64,000 nucleotides of DNA from Promethearchaeati archaeon (GCA_013166775.1 JABLTJ010000012.1:18132-82131); one strand, 5' to 3'; counted from the stretch's first letter, positions 44,385-54,324 are shown. Translations and numbers: made by a program. Notes: generated from the letters alone by a model not told the origin.

Positions 44385-46166
44385 TTACTTCTTCTTTCCA
44401 CTTTTAGGTCTACTTGTGGATTGAATTTTACTACTTAGAAGAGCGTATGTAAGAACAGAGAATATCAACTGAAATCCCAGAACTATTCCTGCAAATACAA
44501 GTATCTCACTAAGCTCAAGTGAAGCGAAGAATCCTGTACCTCTTACTACTTCAACAAACACAGTGTTTGAAATAAGACTATCTCCATAGTCATTTGTAGC
44601 AACAATTGCGTAATAGTAGATGCCTGTGGTATCAACTGTATCAGTGAAGTATGAATTATTAGTCGTAGCTATTGGGATTAATCCTGTAACTGAAGAGAAT
44701 GGAGAAGTTTCTCTGTAGATTGAGAAGTTTTTAGCACCTTGTATTGCTGACCAACTCAAAGCAATGTTTCCAACAGAGCTTGGATTTGGATTTATTTCTT
44801 CTAAGATAGGTTGCATCGGAGCTCCTACAAATTTCTTGTAAAAGAGATCTTGATCGGGACCAGCTCCTAATATTGAAGAAGTATCAAGAAATATCATATG
44901 CACATGACCTAGTGAATCAACAGCTAAAACGGGGAATGAAGCTATTCCTTCATGATCATATGTAAGAACACTTAGGGACGACCAAATATTTGTATTTAAA
45001 TCAAGATATTTGAAAAATATGTTATCGTTGGAACTTGGACCTCCAACATCTGTAGTGTCTTGCCAAGCTAAGTAGAGATAATCTGTACCATCGATTTCGA
45101 TTTCTAAGTTCCAAGAATTTCCAGTACTCTCAGTTGAGATAACATCTGTTATAGACCAAGAATTTGAATTGGGATTATACTTCCTGTGAAAGATATCAAA
45201 ATCTACTCCAGAATCTAAATAATCTGTATAATCGTACCAAACAAGATGAATCATACCATCAGTACTTGTTGACATTTTGGCTTTGTATGATTCACCATCG
45301 CTAACAGAACTGATTAGTTGAGTTGAAGACCATGTCGTAAGATCGCTATCAAGTTTTCTAAAGAATATATCTGTATCTGCTCCAGCGGCTATAATATTTG
45401 TAGAATCATGCCAAGCAATAATTATGTTCTCTTGAGAATCAAGTTGAATTTCTGGGAGATACGCATTCATTGTACTCAGATCAGAAACCATTTCAGCAAC
45501 TGACCATACTCCCGCTGCTGTTCTATATTTGTAAAGTATATCTTGATCAGCATCAGCATCAATGAAAGTCGCAGGATCTTCCCATACTACATGAGCAAAA
45601 CCATTGGAATCAGCAACAATTGCTAAGTAAACAGAAACATCGACACTTTCCGTTGAAACAACTTCTACTACACCCCATCCTGAGGAGGTTTTCTGTCTAT
45701 AAAATATATCTGGATCTAATCCTGAACTTAAGATATCGTCTCCTTCACGCCAAGCAATATGCACTGTTCCTAAAGGATCAACAGCAATCACTGATATTTC
45801 AGAATAATCTGAACTACCTTCAGATACAAGTTCTAATTCTGACCAGCTTTTAAGCTCATAATCATATTTCCTGTAGAACACATCTCTATCGGTACCTGAA
45901 CTCAGAAGATCATCAGTTCCATAGGTTATAACGTGTAAGTTATTATCTGCATCAATTGCCATATCAGATATATAGTTTGTATTATCGAACTCAGCTGTGA
46001 GAAGTTCTACAGGTTCCCACCACCATGCAGAGAAATCGTTACTAAATTTATATTGTTCTTTTAGATTTTCATATAACATTGCATTAGTTTGTGTTGAAAT
46101 TGGTATAATCATTATCAACACTACAATAATGCTCAAAGCTACTTTTTTTGCTCTAATAAAAATCAC
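44385..46166 (-). CDS. Surface seven-bladed Asp-rich propeller protein (copy D)
   Basis: A 593-residue intact paralogue: signal peptide (about 5-30, ending near ISTQTNAM), seven blades with D-x-D loops (DLFYKK, DIFFRK), Fn3-like domain (KNFSIYRETSPFSS to TTGIYYYAIVATNDYG) and a C-terminal helix EILVFAGIVLGFQLIFSVLTYALL with a Lys tail. A longer frame starts at a GTG at 46184, but the TATA-like ATATTTATAG at 46191-46200 places transcription start at the GTG at 46166, suggesting a leaderless start there. Together with copies A to C this is a small family of divergent surface proteins. Confidence 0.83.
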   Translation of the reverse strand: MIFIRAKKVALSIIVVLIMIIPISTQTNAMLYENLKEQYKFSNDFSAWWWEPVELLTAEFDNTNYISDMAIDADNNLHVITYGTDDLLSSGTDRDVFYRKYDYELKSWSELELVSEGSSDYSEISVIAVDPLGTVHIAWREGDDILSSGLDPDIFYRQKTSSGWGVVEVVSTESVDVSVYLAIVADSNGFAHVVWEDPATFIDADADQDILYKYRTAAGVWSVAEMVSDLSTMNAYLPEIQLDSQENIIIAWHDSTNIIAAGADTDIFFRKLDSDLTTWSSTQLISSVSDGESYKAKMSTSTDGMIHLVWYDYTDYLDSGVDFDIFHRKYNPNSNSWSITDVISTESTGNSWNLEIEIDGTDYLYLAWQDTTDVGGPSSNDNIFFKYLDLNTNIWSSLSVLTYDHEGIASFPVLAVDSLGHVHMIFLDTSSILGAGPDQDLFYKKFVGAPMQPILEEINPNPSSVGNIALSWSAIQGAKNFSIYRETSPFSSVTGLIPIATTNNSYFTDTVDTTGIYYYAIVATNDYGDSLISNTVFVEVVRGTGFFASLELSEILVFAGIVLGFQLIFSVLTYALLSSKIQSTSRPKSGKKK

Positions 46167-46295
46167 CAAAAATATGATTATCACTGTTATCTATAAATAT
46201 TCTGCAAAAACTTACATCTTTAAAGGAGTTTATTAGGAATTTTAAATTTTTCACTAAATCGAAGGTTTAAATATCACTCAATTACATTCTCTATA

Positions 46296-47351
46296 ATGTC
46301 CTTCAGAATACTTGATATTGACCCAAACAGCTCTCCAAAAAAGATACTGGACAAATACGTAGCTTTTTTCGATAAGCTTCAAAAAGAGCATTCACCAAAG
46401 GATCCTCTTACACCAAAAGAAATTCAACTAAAGAGAATGAAAGTTGAAAGAGCTGGAGAAATTAGAATTAGAAAAGCTGTTCTTTTTGAGAAACGCAATA
46501 TTATAGTTGCTAGGCTCTATATGTTATATTTTACAGAGGAGAGTCATGAATTTGAAAAGAATAAACACATCGTTTATTTGGACATAAATATTCTAAAGGA
46601 GTTTAAAGATAGTGATGTTGCACAAGAACTCCTTCTATCGGCTTTAGAAATAATAAAACAAAATGATTTGATTACTACACTAGAAGTATGTTCTGTATAT
46701 CAAAGAGATTGGGAATTCTGGGAGAAACTTGGACTTGAGTTAACAATCGAAGAAGGAGTTAACAGGCTTTATCTTGATGAAACAAATTGGGATCTAATGA
46801 AAGAGTGGGTAGAAGAGGGTCAAAAAAGAGCTCAAAAGGAAGAAATAGAGATTATTGCTTTCAAGGAATGCCCTGACGAGTTAATTGAAGAGTATACAGC
46901 GCTTTATACTGAGATTTTAAAACTTGTTCCATTTGGTGATTCTGCTTGGGCACCTTCAGATATATCATCTAAGACACTGAGAGAAATTGAAGAAAAGCAT
47001 AGGGAAAGAGGTTATGACTGGTGGATTCTTGTGACAAAAGAAAAGGATGGAAATTTAAGTGCAATCACAGAGATTTATTTTTCTCCTGATACAGCACATC
47101 GTGTCAGTCAAGAGTTAACTGGAGTAAAGCTAGGAAATCGTGATAGAGGGTTAGGGAAATGGTTGAAAGCTGAAATGTTGTTTTATATTAAGGAGAATCT
47201 TCCTAAAACGATTTTTGTTCAAACAGGAAATGCAGATTTTAACGCACCTATGTTGTCCATCAATGAGAGAATGGGATTCAAAAGACATCTTTCAGAAAAA
47301 TGCTACAAGATCAAAATAGAAGAACTAGAAAAGAACTTGAAACAGCTCTAA
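46296..47351 (+). CDS. Tandem GNAT acetyltransferase (copy 1)
   Basis: A 351-residue protein of two GNAT-type folds. The first (about 1-160) lacks a clear acetyl-CoA loop and looks catalytically silent. The second (about 165-345) has the acetyl-CoA signature DRGLGKWLKAEML and the closing MLSINERMGFK. It is a paralogue of the frameshifted gene at 50238-51283 (shared SPKDPLTPKE/YPKDPLTPRE, KWLKAEML and NERMGF). The substrate is unknown; similar tandem GNATs include the mycothiol synthase-like family. A TTTAAATA TATA box about 30 nt upstream suggests a short or absent leader. Confidence 0.85.
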   Translation: MSFRILDIDPNSSPKKILDKYVAFFDKLQKEHSPKDPLTPKEIQLKRMKVERAGEIRIRKAVLFEKRNIIVARLYMLYFTEESHEFEKNKHIVYLDINILKEFKDSDVAQELLLSALEIIKQNDLITTLEVCSVYQRDWEFWEKLGLELTIEEGVNRLYLDETNWDLMKEWVEEGQKRAQKEEIEIIAFKECPDELIEEYTALYTEILKLVPFGDSAWAPSDISSKTLREIEEKHRERGYDWWILVTKEKDGNLSAITEIYFSPDTAHRVSQELTGVKLGNRDRGLGKWLKAEMLFYIKENLPKTIFVQTGNADFNAPMLSINERMGFKRHLSEKCYKIKIEELEKNLKQL

Positions 47352-47389
47352 TTAACAAACCGATAAGCTAAAGTTGAGTTGAAATCTCA

Positions 47390-48724
47390 TCAGAACTTCT
47401 TATCTGTTTGAAATCCGGATATTTTGAAGAATCTCGAGAGCAACCATTCGAAAGAACCTTTGAAATCAAACAAATTCCAAATAAACGCAACTATGAACCA
47501 GAATATTACCAGGAATAAACCATAGAGAATGCACGACCAGATATAATTATTCCAACCGGGAATGATGAGATTCAGGATCAGTGCAAATGTTTCTGAAATT
47601 GGTCTCTCTAACAAGAAAAATGTTAGAGAATTAGTACTAAACCTTAGGAAAATTGTTGAAATTTTCTTTTTATCTCGGTGAGAAGGATTTGTCTTATCTC
47701 CTCTCTTGTTGAAAAAGAGCAGTAGTATCGGTATCCCTACAACTATAAAGAATCCAATTTCAAACATAACTATAATGTAGTCAAAGAAAACATCATCCAG
47801 TAATCCTAAAGACTCATAGATTGAATCAGGAATGATGAACGCTACTATTGCTGCTACAATCCACCCAACGCCTATCCAGATCAGCCTTCTTATTTTCTTT
47901 TTTGATGGATTGTAAGTAAGGATTATACCAAAATATGCACCTATAAGTCCAAACCCAAGATAAGGTAATAATGGAAAATAATTTCCTGCTACAATATCAA
48001 TAAGATATGCAACAATATAATTTTCTCCATCAATCGCATTACTAAAATCATCATACAGATATATTCTCACAAAAGACACCATTATGATTACAATTCCAAG
48101 AATTAGTAGGATTATTCTCCTCTTCTTCTCTTTGAATTTCTGTTCATTTTTAAAGAGAAAAGTAAAGAATAAACCCATTATAATCAGATTCCATCCAAGC
48201 ATTGAAAAAACGGAACCTTGAATTATTTTTGCAGGTGCAACAGAGTAAAATTGACCCGTTCGAATTACTCCAGGCAAAAGAGAATGACTGATGTCTCCTG
48301 TTACAAAATCAAGTTGAAATGGACCCACAAGATAGTTGTAAGCAATATTCATTATTAGGAAAAAAACTCCTAGAAAAATCCATCTTATTCCAAAAGCCTT
48401 CCAGGAAGGTTTTGATATGTTGTTTCCAAAGTTATTTTCTAAACGCTTAAAGCTTGAATAGGTGTTTACAATCGCAGAAATAAATGCGAATAAACCAGCC
48501 CAGTTAAGAACCACATATATTATCATGAAAAACGGATTTAGATTATCCAGATCTATTGATTGAATTAAACCATAATGGTAAACTATTCCATGAATAAAAA
48601 TAATCATTATAATACCTATCGCACGGATATAATCAAAAAAGAACCAACGTTGAGTTTTCCCTAATTCTTCATTAGAAGGTTCAATATCTGTCGTAGTTAA
48701 AACATTAGAATCTGAATTTGTCAT
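47390..48724 (-). CDS. Membrane acyltransferase (HGSNAT/acyltransferase-3 like)
   Basis: A 444-residue integral membrane protein with 10-11 helices. The first helix RAIGIIMIIFIHGIVYHYG places Arg and His in the positions of the R-x10-H motif of acyltransferase-3 and heparan-alpha-glucosaminide N-acetyltransferase-like proteins. The cytosolic tails are charged. Such enzymes move an acyl group from cytosolic acyl-CoA to an acceptor on or across the membrane. The CoA-ligase-like gene lies 33 bp upstream in the same direction, so acyl activation followed by transfer is a sensible joint function. The acceptor is unknown. Confidence 0.75.
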   Translation of the reverse strand: MTNSDSNVLTTTDIEPSNEELGKTQRWFFFDYIRAIGIIMIIFIHGIVYHYGLIQSIDLDNLNPFFMIIYVVLNWAGLFAFISAIVNTYSSFKRLENNFGNNISKPSWKAFGIRWIFLGVFFLIMNIAYNYLVGPFQLDFVTGDISHSLLPGVIRTGQFYSVAPAKIIQGSVFSMLGWNLIIMGLFFTFLFKNEQKFKEKKRRIILLILGIVIIMVSFVRIYLYDDFSNAIDGENYIVAYLIDIVAGNYFPLLPYLGFGLIGAYFGIILTYNPSKKKIRRLIWIGVGWIVAAIVAFIIPDSIYESLGLLDDVFFDYIIVMFEIGFFIVVGIPILLLFFNKRGDKTNPSHRDKKKISTIFLRFSTNSLTFFLLERPISETFALILNLIIPGWNNYIWSCILYGLFLVIFWFIVAFIWNLFDFKGSFEWLLSRFFKISGFQTDKKF

Positions 48725-48757
48725 ACGTATTCAACATCAAATCCGGCTTCTACTAAT

Positions 48758-50107
48758 TTAAAAATCTTCTTTGAAAGTTCTTCTTATTCTTCGTAATTTT
48801 GCATCAAAATCATGAGCAATTATTGTATAAATGAACTCAAGGTCTGGAATCTTGCTATCATGTTTTGAGAAGATATTTGAAATATTCTCTTGGATGGATT
48901 TTTCAATATCCTTAACGAATGTTTCTTTCTTCGAACTTTTTTCTAGTTCGGATTTCAATTGAAGTTTAATAGATAAATTTGTTGGAGAAGTTTGTATAGC
49001 GTTGTATTCTTCAATATAGTCTGAAGAACTTACTATAGACCTTCGTATGAAATCAGGTAAAATAAATTGAAAACCTTCTTCTGTTTTTTTTGCACCTATT
49101 ACAACATCATCAGCTCTACCATGAATTTCTTGTATAGCACGAAAACTCGAACCGCAAGGACATGCTTCTTGAGATATTGTTATTAGATCATTGAGCCGAT
49201 ATCTGATAATAGGCGTCCCATATTTGATGAAATCTGTAACAACAACATAACCAGGCTCCCCAGGTTTTACTGGTTCACCTTTGTTATTTAAAACTTCTAC
49301 AAATGTGGTGTCTTCATTGATATGCAAATTGCCCTGACTACATGGAAGAGCAATGAAACTTTCTGATGACTTGTATACCTCCAAGACGGAGCATTTAAAA
49401 CTAGATTCAATTACTTCCTTGATATTAGGAGTTAATATTTCACCATAAGAGACCAACATTATAGGATCAAATTTTAGTGTGCCCTTCTGTTTTTCTTTTG
49501 TTAATACGTGCAGTACAGAAGGAGGACCAGAAATAATATTGGGATTCAGTGAATTCAACTTGTTCACTATTGCTTCGAATGTATCCAAAGGATTCACATA
49601 AGAAATCCTGATTTTAGCACCATTATGACTGAAACCAGGAGAAAAGACTCTAAGGATAAATGCAAGATGTATTTTTCGAACCTTTGGGAAAGGGAATCTA
49701 TAGAATACCAAGAGTTGCATTAGAAGAGCTTCCATTTTTGTTGCAAATTCTATTCCTCTGTTTCCACTAGTACCTGTAGACATTCCTACTAGATATCCTT
49801 TGTAGTATTCACTGAAATCTCGACTACTCTCTTTTTCTAGACAATGCTCAATACATTCTTCTTTTGTCAATCCTTTTGTGTTTAATTCAGAAAAATTTTC
49901 CATGAATAACTGTTTATTCATAAACGGTAATTTGCTGAAATTGGTTATATCATATCCATTATAGAAAGATGAATAAAATTTTGATTTCTTTGTTGCAGAT
50001 TTTACTAATCTCTCTATTTGCTTTTCTTGATATTTCCAAATATGATCAGCATCCCATTTCTTGAAGCGATGGTTAACTCTCCAAAGAAATCTGAAGGGAT
50101 TGAACAT
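48758..50107 (-). CDS. PaaK-like acyl-CoA ligase / adenylate-forming enzyme
   Basis: A 449-residue adenylate-forming enzyme of the phenylacetate-CoA ligase (PaaK/CapK) type. It has the P-loop-like GMSTGTSGNRG, the GPPSVLHVLT core, YKSSESFIALPC at the A5 region, IRYRLNDLITI (A7) followed by CPCGSSFRAIQEIHGRADDV, with the CPCG pair that often binds zinc in this group. It would activate a carboxylate with ATP for CoA or another thiol. The membrane acyltransferase gene is 33 bp downstream, probably in the same operon. The substrate is not determined. Confidence 0.85.
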   Translation of the reverse strand: MFNPFRFLWRVNHRFKKWDADHIWKYQEKQIERLVKSATKKSKFYSSFYNGYDITNFSKLPFMNKQLFMENFSELNTKGLTKEECIEHCLEKESSRDFSEYYKGYLVGMSTGTSGNRGIEFATKMEALLMQLLVFYRFPFPKVRKIHLAFILRVFSPGFSHNGAKIRISYVNPLDTFEAIVNKLNSLNPNIISGPPSVLHVLTKEKQKGTLKFDPIMLVSYGEILTPNIKEVIESSFKCSVLEVYKSSESFIALPCSQGNLHINEDTTFVEVLNNKGEPVKPGEPGYVVVTDFIKYGTPIIRYRLNDLITISQEACPCGSSFRAIQEIHGRADDVVIGAKKTEEGFQFILPDFIRRSIVSSSDYIEEYNAIQTSPTNLSIKLQLKSELEKSSKKETFVKDIEKSIQENISNIFSKHDSKIPDLEFIYTIIAHDFDAKLRRIRRTFKEDF

Positions 50108-50237
50108 ATAGAATAATTTATGTCATATAATAAATCAGTTCCGCTTATTCAGAAAAGATTTGTTTCTTCATATGACTCACGAGTACTATTTGGATTAAGA
50201 GATTAATGTTTATTAATACTTCAATTAGACATAAATC

Positions 50238-51283
50238 ATGACCTATGAGATATTTCATATCGTTTCAGATGAAATAGAGGAGAATTTGGTAGAATCCATT
50301 ATAGATTATCTGCAAACTATTGATAAAATGGATTATCCAAAAGATCCGTTAACTCCTCGAGAAGTGATAAGAAAGAATCTATTCAAAAAAAGGAAAGGTA
50401 AAGTAAAATATCAGAGTATTGTAATCGATAAAATAGAAACAAAGTTATAGTTTTTGTTCACATATCAATTCTGACAAAAGATCATCCTGAATTTGATAAT
50501 TCAAAACAAATAGCAAAAATTGATTTATCAGTTCTGAAGGGATTTACTCACATAGACATAATTGAAGATTTGTTTGTTTCAATTTTGCAAAGAACAAAAA
50601 ACTATGACTATGTCACAACAATTAAAGGATGCAATATCTGGGAAGATGAATGGAATTTATGGTTAAAACATGGCGTATATCACTTTGATACAATTGAAGT
50701 TAATAGATTATATTTCGATGAAGTAGATTGGGATTTAATGAATCAATGGAAAGAGGAAGGAAGGAGAAATGCAGAGATTGCAGGTATATCTTTGCTTCTT
50801 TTTGAAGAATGTCCAGAAGAAATTCTTGAGGATTTTGTAGACTTGTATACAGAAATTGGTAATCTAATTCCCTATGAGGATGAAGTAAAAGATGAAGAGG
50901 ATTTTCTAGAAACGTCAACTTCCAGAAGGGGAAGAGAGGAAATAAGAAAGAAGCACGGAGAGATATGGTTAACTGCTGTTTCAAAAGAGAAAGATGGTAA
51001 GATAAGTAGTCTTACTGAAATTGTTAATACTCCAGATAAAACTCATATTGCTAATCAATTATTGACAGGAGTTCAACCACGATACAGAGGAAGAGGATTA
51101 GGGAAATGGTTGAAAGCTGAAATGTTATTTTTAGTAAGAGAAAAGATACCAGAGGTTATAGTAATTCATACAGGTAATTCGAAAGTCAACAATCCAATGT
51201 TATCAATAAATGAGAGGATGGGATTTAGGACAGTTTTAACTGTAAAATGCTTTTCCATAAATATTAAGGAAAATCCTTTGTAA
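50238..51283 (+). pseudogene. Tandem GNAT acetyltransferase (copy 2), frameshifted
   Basis: Two frames together form a full paralogue of the GNAT at 46296. The first (50238-50450) begins MTYEIFHIVSDEIEENL and runs to a TAG; the second frame carries KVIVFVHISILTKDH, the acetyl-CoA loop YRGRGLGKWLKAEML and MLSINERMGFR. The switch falls at the GAAAC at 50436-50440, where one extra A restores a single frame aligned with the paralogue. Without repair the first piece ends before the catalytic domain, so only a truncated protein or a TTG-initiated second piece (50570) could be made. It may be true decay or an indel. Confidence 0.8.
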
Positions 51284-51287
51284 TTAC

Positions 51288-51485
51288 CTAAACATCTACT
51301 TCAAAGTAATCCTTAATTTGATGAAGATCAATATTACATGTTTCTTTAACCAGTTCTACAAGAAAAAGTGGATATTCAATTATAGTTTTGAAAAAATTCA
51401 CAGTTTGTTCATTTTCATTTGTTATTGTTAGATTGTTAATTATGCTATAAAATCTTAGAAAGTTATAGGTGTTGGTTAATATCAT
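51288..51485 (-). CDS. Possible small ORF, unsupported
   Basis: A 65-residue minus-strand frame in the 313-bp space between the GNAT copy and the exported protein. It contains FFKTIIEYPLFLVELVKETCNI and ends acidic. No Shine-Dalgarno, no TATA box at the right distance and no recognised family. Coding-like composition is modest, so it may be chance or a remnant. Confidence 0.25.
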   Translation of the reverse strand: MILTNTYNFLRFYSIINNLTITNENEQTVNFFKTIIEYPLFLVELVKETCNIDLHQIKDYFEVDV

Positions 51486-51596
51486 GAAATAGGGTAGATT
51501 TTCTACTTTACTCCCCGAAATTTGATTAATAATTTACAAGTATTAATAAAGGTTAAAAGAATATTTCTTAAGATTCTAAAAACTCACTTTTTCTTA

Positions 51597-52232
51597 CTAA
51601 ATTATAAAGGAATTTAATGTTATAATAACAGTATTTGTTATCCAAACAATAATAACATCAAACCTCAATAAAATTTGAGCTGTTTGGTTCTGTATAATAT
51701 CTAAATCGACTACTTGACTATCATTGTCAAGAAAATTAAAAGGTATTACAACGAAATTGTTTTCTGGCAGAATCAAGTTTATAGTTCCTTCAGTAGTTTT
51801 CACTTGAATCTGTTCATCAAGGTATAGGAAAACTGCTGAATAAAAACCCTCTGCAATATCAGCAGATTGGAGAAATTTGCTAGTATTAACTCCTTCATAT
51901 AAATCAAACTGATGAGAAATTCCAAAAATGGTGAAATTGTCCGTACTTCTTCCAACTAAACCAATTTCTGTAATAGTTAGCCATACTTCTAATATAGTAT
52001 AAGACTGGTTGATTATAGGTAGTAGTGAGAGTTTCAAATTTCCTGTTTCAGAATTAATTTGTTGAGAAAAATTACTGGAAAAAAAGATATTTAATGTGCC
52101 TTCTTTTTCATTAAAATTATCAATTTCTTGTATGATAATGTCAATATTCCTGATTGTTATAGTTGTTGCTAATGTAAAGTTAACCAGTATTAAACAAATC
52201 AGGACACCACTAAGTATATTTCTTCTATCCAT
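51597..52232 (-). CDS. Exported beta-rich protein of the CCTTAA palindrome island
   Basis: A 211-residue protein with a signal/anchor segment (ILSGVLICLILVNFTLATTI) and a beta-rich extracellular part with many Asn-x-Ser/Thr sites that could be glycosylated. No family is recognised. An in-frame GTG lies 9 bases upstream; the ATG is preferred because GTGAG precedes it. The 16-bp palindrome CCTTAATTTTTTAAGG at 52276-52291 is 43 bp upstream, linking it to the adjacent regulator and to two other exported genes. Confidence 0.6.
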   Translation of the reverse strand: MDRRNILSGVLICLILVNFTLATTITIRNIDIIIQEIDNFNEKEGTLNIFFSSNFSQQINSETGNLKLSLLPIINQSYTILEVWLTITEIGLVGRSTDNFTIFGISHQFDLYEGVNTSKFLQSADIAEGFYSAVFLYLDEQIQVKTTEGTINLILPENNFVVIPFNFLDNDSQVVDLDIIQNQTAQILLRFDVIIVWITNTVIITLNSFII

Positions 52233-52275
52233 TTTTCTCACATATATGTTCTCTTGCTTTCTTTTATCTTATTTG

Positions 52276-52291
52276 CCTTAATTTTTTAAGG
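52276..52291. promoter_or_regulatory. 16-bp palindrome, copy 1 of 3
   Basis: CCTTAATTTTTTAAGG: perfect 6-bp arms CCTTAA/TTAAGG around TTTT, in the 76-bp space between the exported gene start (52232) and the regulator stop (52309). Identical to copy 3 and one base different from copy 2. The A/T core could also act as the TATA element. Confidence 0.6.
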
Positions 52292-52308
52292 TTAGTTGAT
52301 TTGATTTT

Positions 52309-53151
52309 TTAAGAACCCAATGTTATATGGGTGTAAATTGTAAGATAGATATAATCAATAAGTATTAATGAAGATGTAATTAATAATGCATGAATTTTTT
52401 TACACTTTGAGATGATAGAAATTCCTCCAGAGATTAGAAGAATCGACCAAATTTTGCAGGCTATCAATAAAATTGTTAAAATGATTTCTGCCCAGATTGG
52501 AGTGATTGTTAAAACTAGAAAGAATATACCTGCTGGGATAAGATAAATTAAGTAGGGTAATATACCCACCAGAACTGCAACACTCAAATCAACACTATTA
52601 AATTGCTTTTTCATCAATTTAAGAATCACTACAATCAGAATATAATATAAATACCAGTGAATTAAGGAGATAACAGCATTGATTATAGTTCCACCATGAA
52701 ATAATGTTGCAATAGAACTGAAAGTACTATTGGTAATACTAAAAAGCCAAGCTACAAGTATTAAAACTACATTTAGCTCAATGAAACTTCTGGTTTTTGT
52801 ACTTATGAAATAATAAACTATGTTAGGGGAAGTAAGCCGACCAGTAATCCTTTGGGAACTATCTTTTTGGTCAATTTGTTTTTCTTTAAAAATATATTCT
52901 TGTTCATGAAATAATGCATTACAGATCCTTTTCCCATTATCATTCAAACGATAGAAATTCTGACCATCCCTTTCTAAATAATTTCTCATCATTTTTAGAT
53001 GATAATATAAACCTCCATCAGAAAGCGATAAGTCCTCCTTCAGTTCTGAATATGATATAGACCCTGAAGTTGAAATGTAAACTAATATCTCTCGTCTAAC
53101 TTCACTTGCAAAAATTTTCATCTCAGCAAGCTTTTGTTTATCGTTTTCCAT
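52309..53151 (-). CDS. Membrane-embedded winged-helix regulator
   Basis: A 280-residue protein. Residues 8-75 form an ArsR/DUF7342-like winged helix (ASEVRREILVYISTSGSISYSELKEDLSLSDGGLYYHLKMM, of which the core is SISYSELKEDLSLSDGGLYY). After a linker, four to five membrane helices follow (about 122-280: VVLILVAWLFSI, LYYILIVVILKLM, AVLVGILPYLIYLIPAGIFF, ILLIACKIWSILLISG). A DNA-binding domain tethered to the membrane suggests sensing of a membrane or surface state. The palindrome copies at 52276, 53207 and 54363 flank this gene and its neighbours, so autoregulation and control of the exported genes are likely. Confidence 0.75.
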   Translation of the reverse strand: MENDKQKLAEMKIFASEVRREILVYISTSGSISYSELKEDLSLSDGGLYYHLKMMRNYLERDGQNFYRLNDNGKRICNALFHEQEYIFKEKQIDQKDSSQRITGRLTSPNIVYYFISTKTRSFIELNVVLILVAWLFSITNSTFSSIATLFHGGTIINAVISLIHWYLYYILIVVILKLMKKQFNSVDLSVAVLVGILPYLIYLIPAGIFFLVLTITPIWAEIILTILLIACKIWSILLISGGISIISKCKKIHALLITSSLILIDYIYLTIYTHITLGS

Positions 53152-53206
53152 TAGTATATTATATAGAATTAGTTATTTTATTAAAATATTTCCTTCAAAA
53201 TCTCAA

Positions 53207-53222
53207 CCTTAATTTTTTTAGG
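53207..53222. promoter_or_regulatory. 16-bp palindrome, copy 2 of 3 (divergent)
   Basis: CCTTAATTTTTTTAGG, one base off the perfect palindrome, in the 138-bp divergent space between the regulator (starts 53151, minus) and the exported gene at 53290 (plus). It is 55 and 67 bp from the two starts and could control both. Confidence 0.55.
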
Positions 53223-53289
53223 ATGAAACCTTGGAAAAGCAAAGAACAAGATATTAGAAAAGTGATGAGAAAAACAATATGGTGATTTA

Positions 53290-54300
53290 ATGAAATTACA
53301 CAAATATTACCTCGGTTTAAGTCTGATGGTTTTGATTTTGTTTTCAGCAAGTCAAACCTTAGCAGATGAAGGAATAGGCTATCAAGAACAAAATAATGTA
53401 GTAACCTTAACAGTCGATGATCTGACAATAATGGTTAATGCAGGTGGTCAAGTACCAAAATTCCACTATCAACTAGAAAGCGGATTATCATTTAACATAA
53501 TGTTTAAGCTTTTAGCAGAATTCTATGATTTCAATGATGATGGTGTTTTTCAATACAATGAAACTAATGTATGGGGATCTGAACCTCCTGCGATAGGAGA
53601 AATAAGATATAATACTATCCTTGCTTTACCTAGCATTATCTGGGAGTTCAGTGGATTTGAAGCTGAAGAAGTAGAAGAAACTACTGTTGCAGTTCACTTC
53701 AACTTTACATCTATAAACATTTTAGATCCTTTTTACGCAGGTCTAGAATTAGCTATTGTAGCACATCTCTATTTTGAAGACCAAACTATTAACGGTTATC
53801 AATTAGAAGGTGGAAGAGAACTCAAATTTGATTTAATTGTTAAAAATTGGCCATGGCAAAAAGATGATTCTAAGCTTGCTATAAGATTCGACATTTCTAC
53901 AGACAATGATGAAGACGAAATTGAACAAGAACCTGGAAAACCCATTGATACTGGAAGTAACACCACTGGTATGGAACAAAAAGCTAAACACACAGAAGAC
54001 GTTAAGCAAGCTGTCTCCATTAATCATGACGATGTAGAAGGATATTTTGCATATGCTACTCAATCACAAAATCGAATTAACAATGAATATCAGACCATGG
54101 GTGTGGAAGCATCTTATTGCACTGATGAAGATAATATCCAATATTATCTGTGCTTTGAACATTTTGATGATGAGTTAATTTACGATCCTTCAATAGGATC
54201 TATAGATAGTGAAACTGCTGGAACAACAAGCTTGTTTTTCATAAGTTTTGGATCTCTAATTGTTTTAGCAATCTATTTCTATAGAAAGAAAAGGAACTAA
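53290..54300 (+). CDS. Exported, membrane-anchored protein with EF-hand-like loop
   Basis: This 336-residue protein has a signal peptide (about 5-25, ending SQTLA), a beta-rich extracellular domain and a C-terminal anchor helix SLFFISFGSLIVLAIYFYRK with a Lys/Arg tail. Near residue 78 the loop YDFNDDGVFQYNE resembles an EF-hand calcium site (D-x-N-D-D-G-x-F). An acidic linker (NDEDEIEQEPG) precedes the final part. No family is recognised. Start ATG has GGTGA 7 nt upstream. It lies divergently from the regulator across palindrome copy 2. Confidence 0.65.
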   Translation: MKLHKYYLGLSLMVLILFSASQTLADEGIGYQEQNNVVTLTVDDLTIMVNAGGQVPKFHYQLESGLSFNIMFKLLAEFYDFNDDGVFQYNETNVWGSEPPAIGEIRYNTILALPSIIWEFSGFEAEEVEETTVAVHFNFTSINILDPFYAGLELAIVAHLYFEDQTINGYQLEGGRELKFDLIVKNWPWQKDDSKLAIRFDISTDNDEDEIEQEPGKPIDTGSNTTGMEQKAKHTEDVKQAVSINHDDVEGYFAYATQSQNRINNEYQTMGVEASYCTDEDNIQYYLCFEHFDDELIYDPSIGSIDSETAGTTSLFFISFGSLIVLAIYFYRKKRN

Positions 54301-54303
54301 ATC

Positions 54304-54324
54304 CTTTTCTTTTTTTTTTTTTTT
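54304..54324 (+). terminator. T-tract terminator
   Basis: CTTTTCTT followed by a run of more than 12 T directly after the stop of the exported gene, before the promoter of the next gene. Confidence 0.5.
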
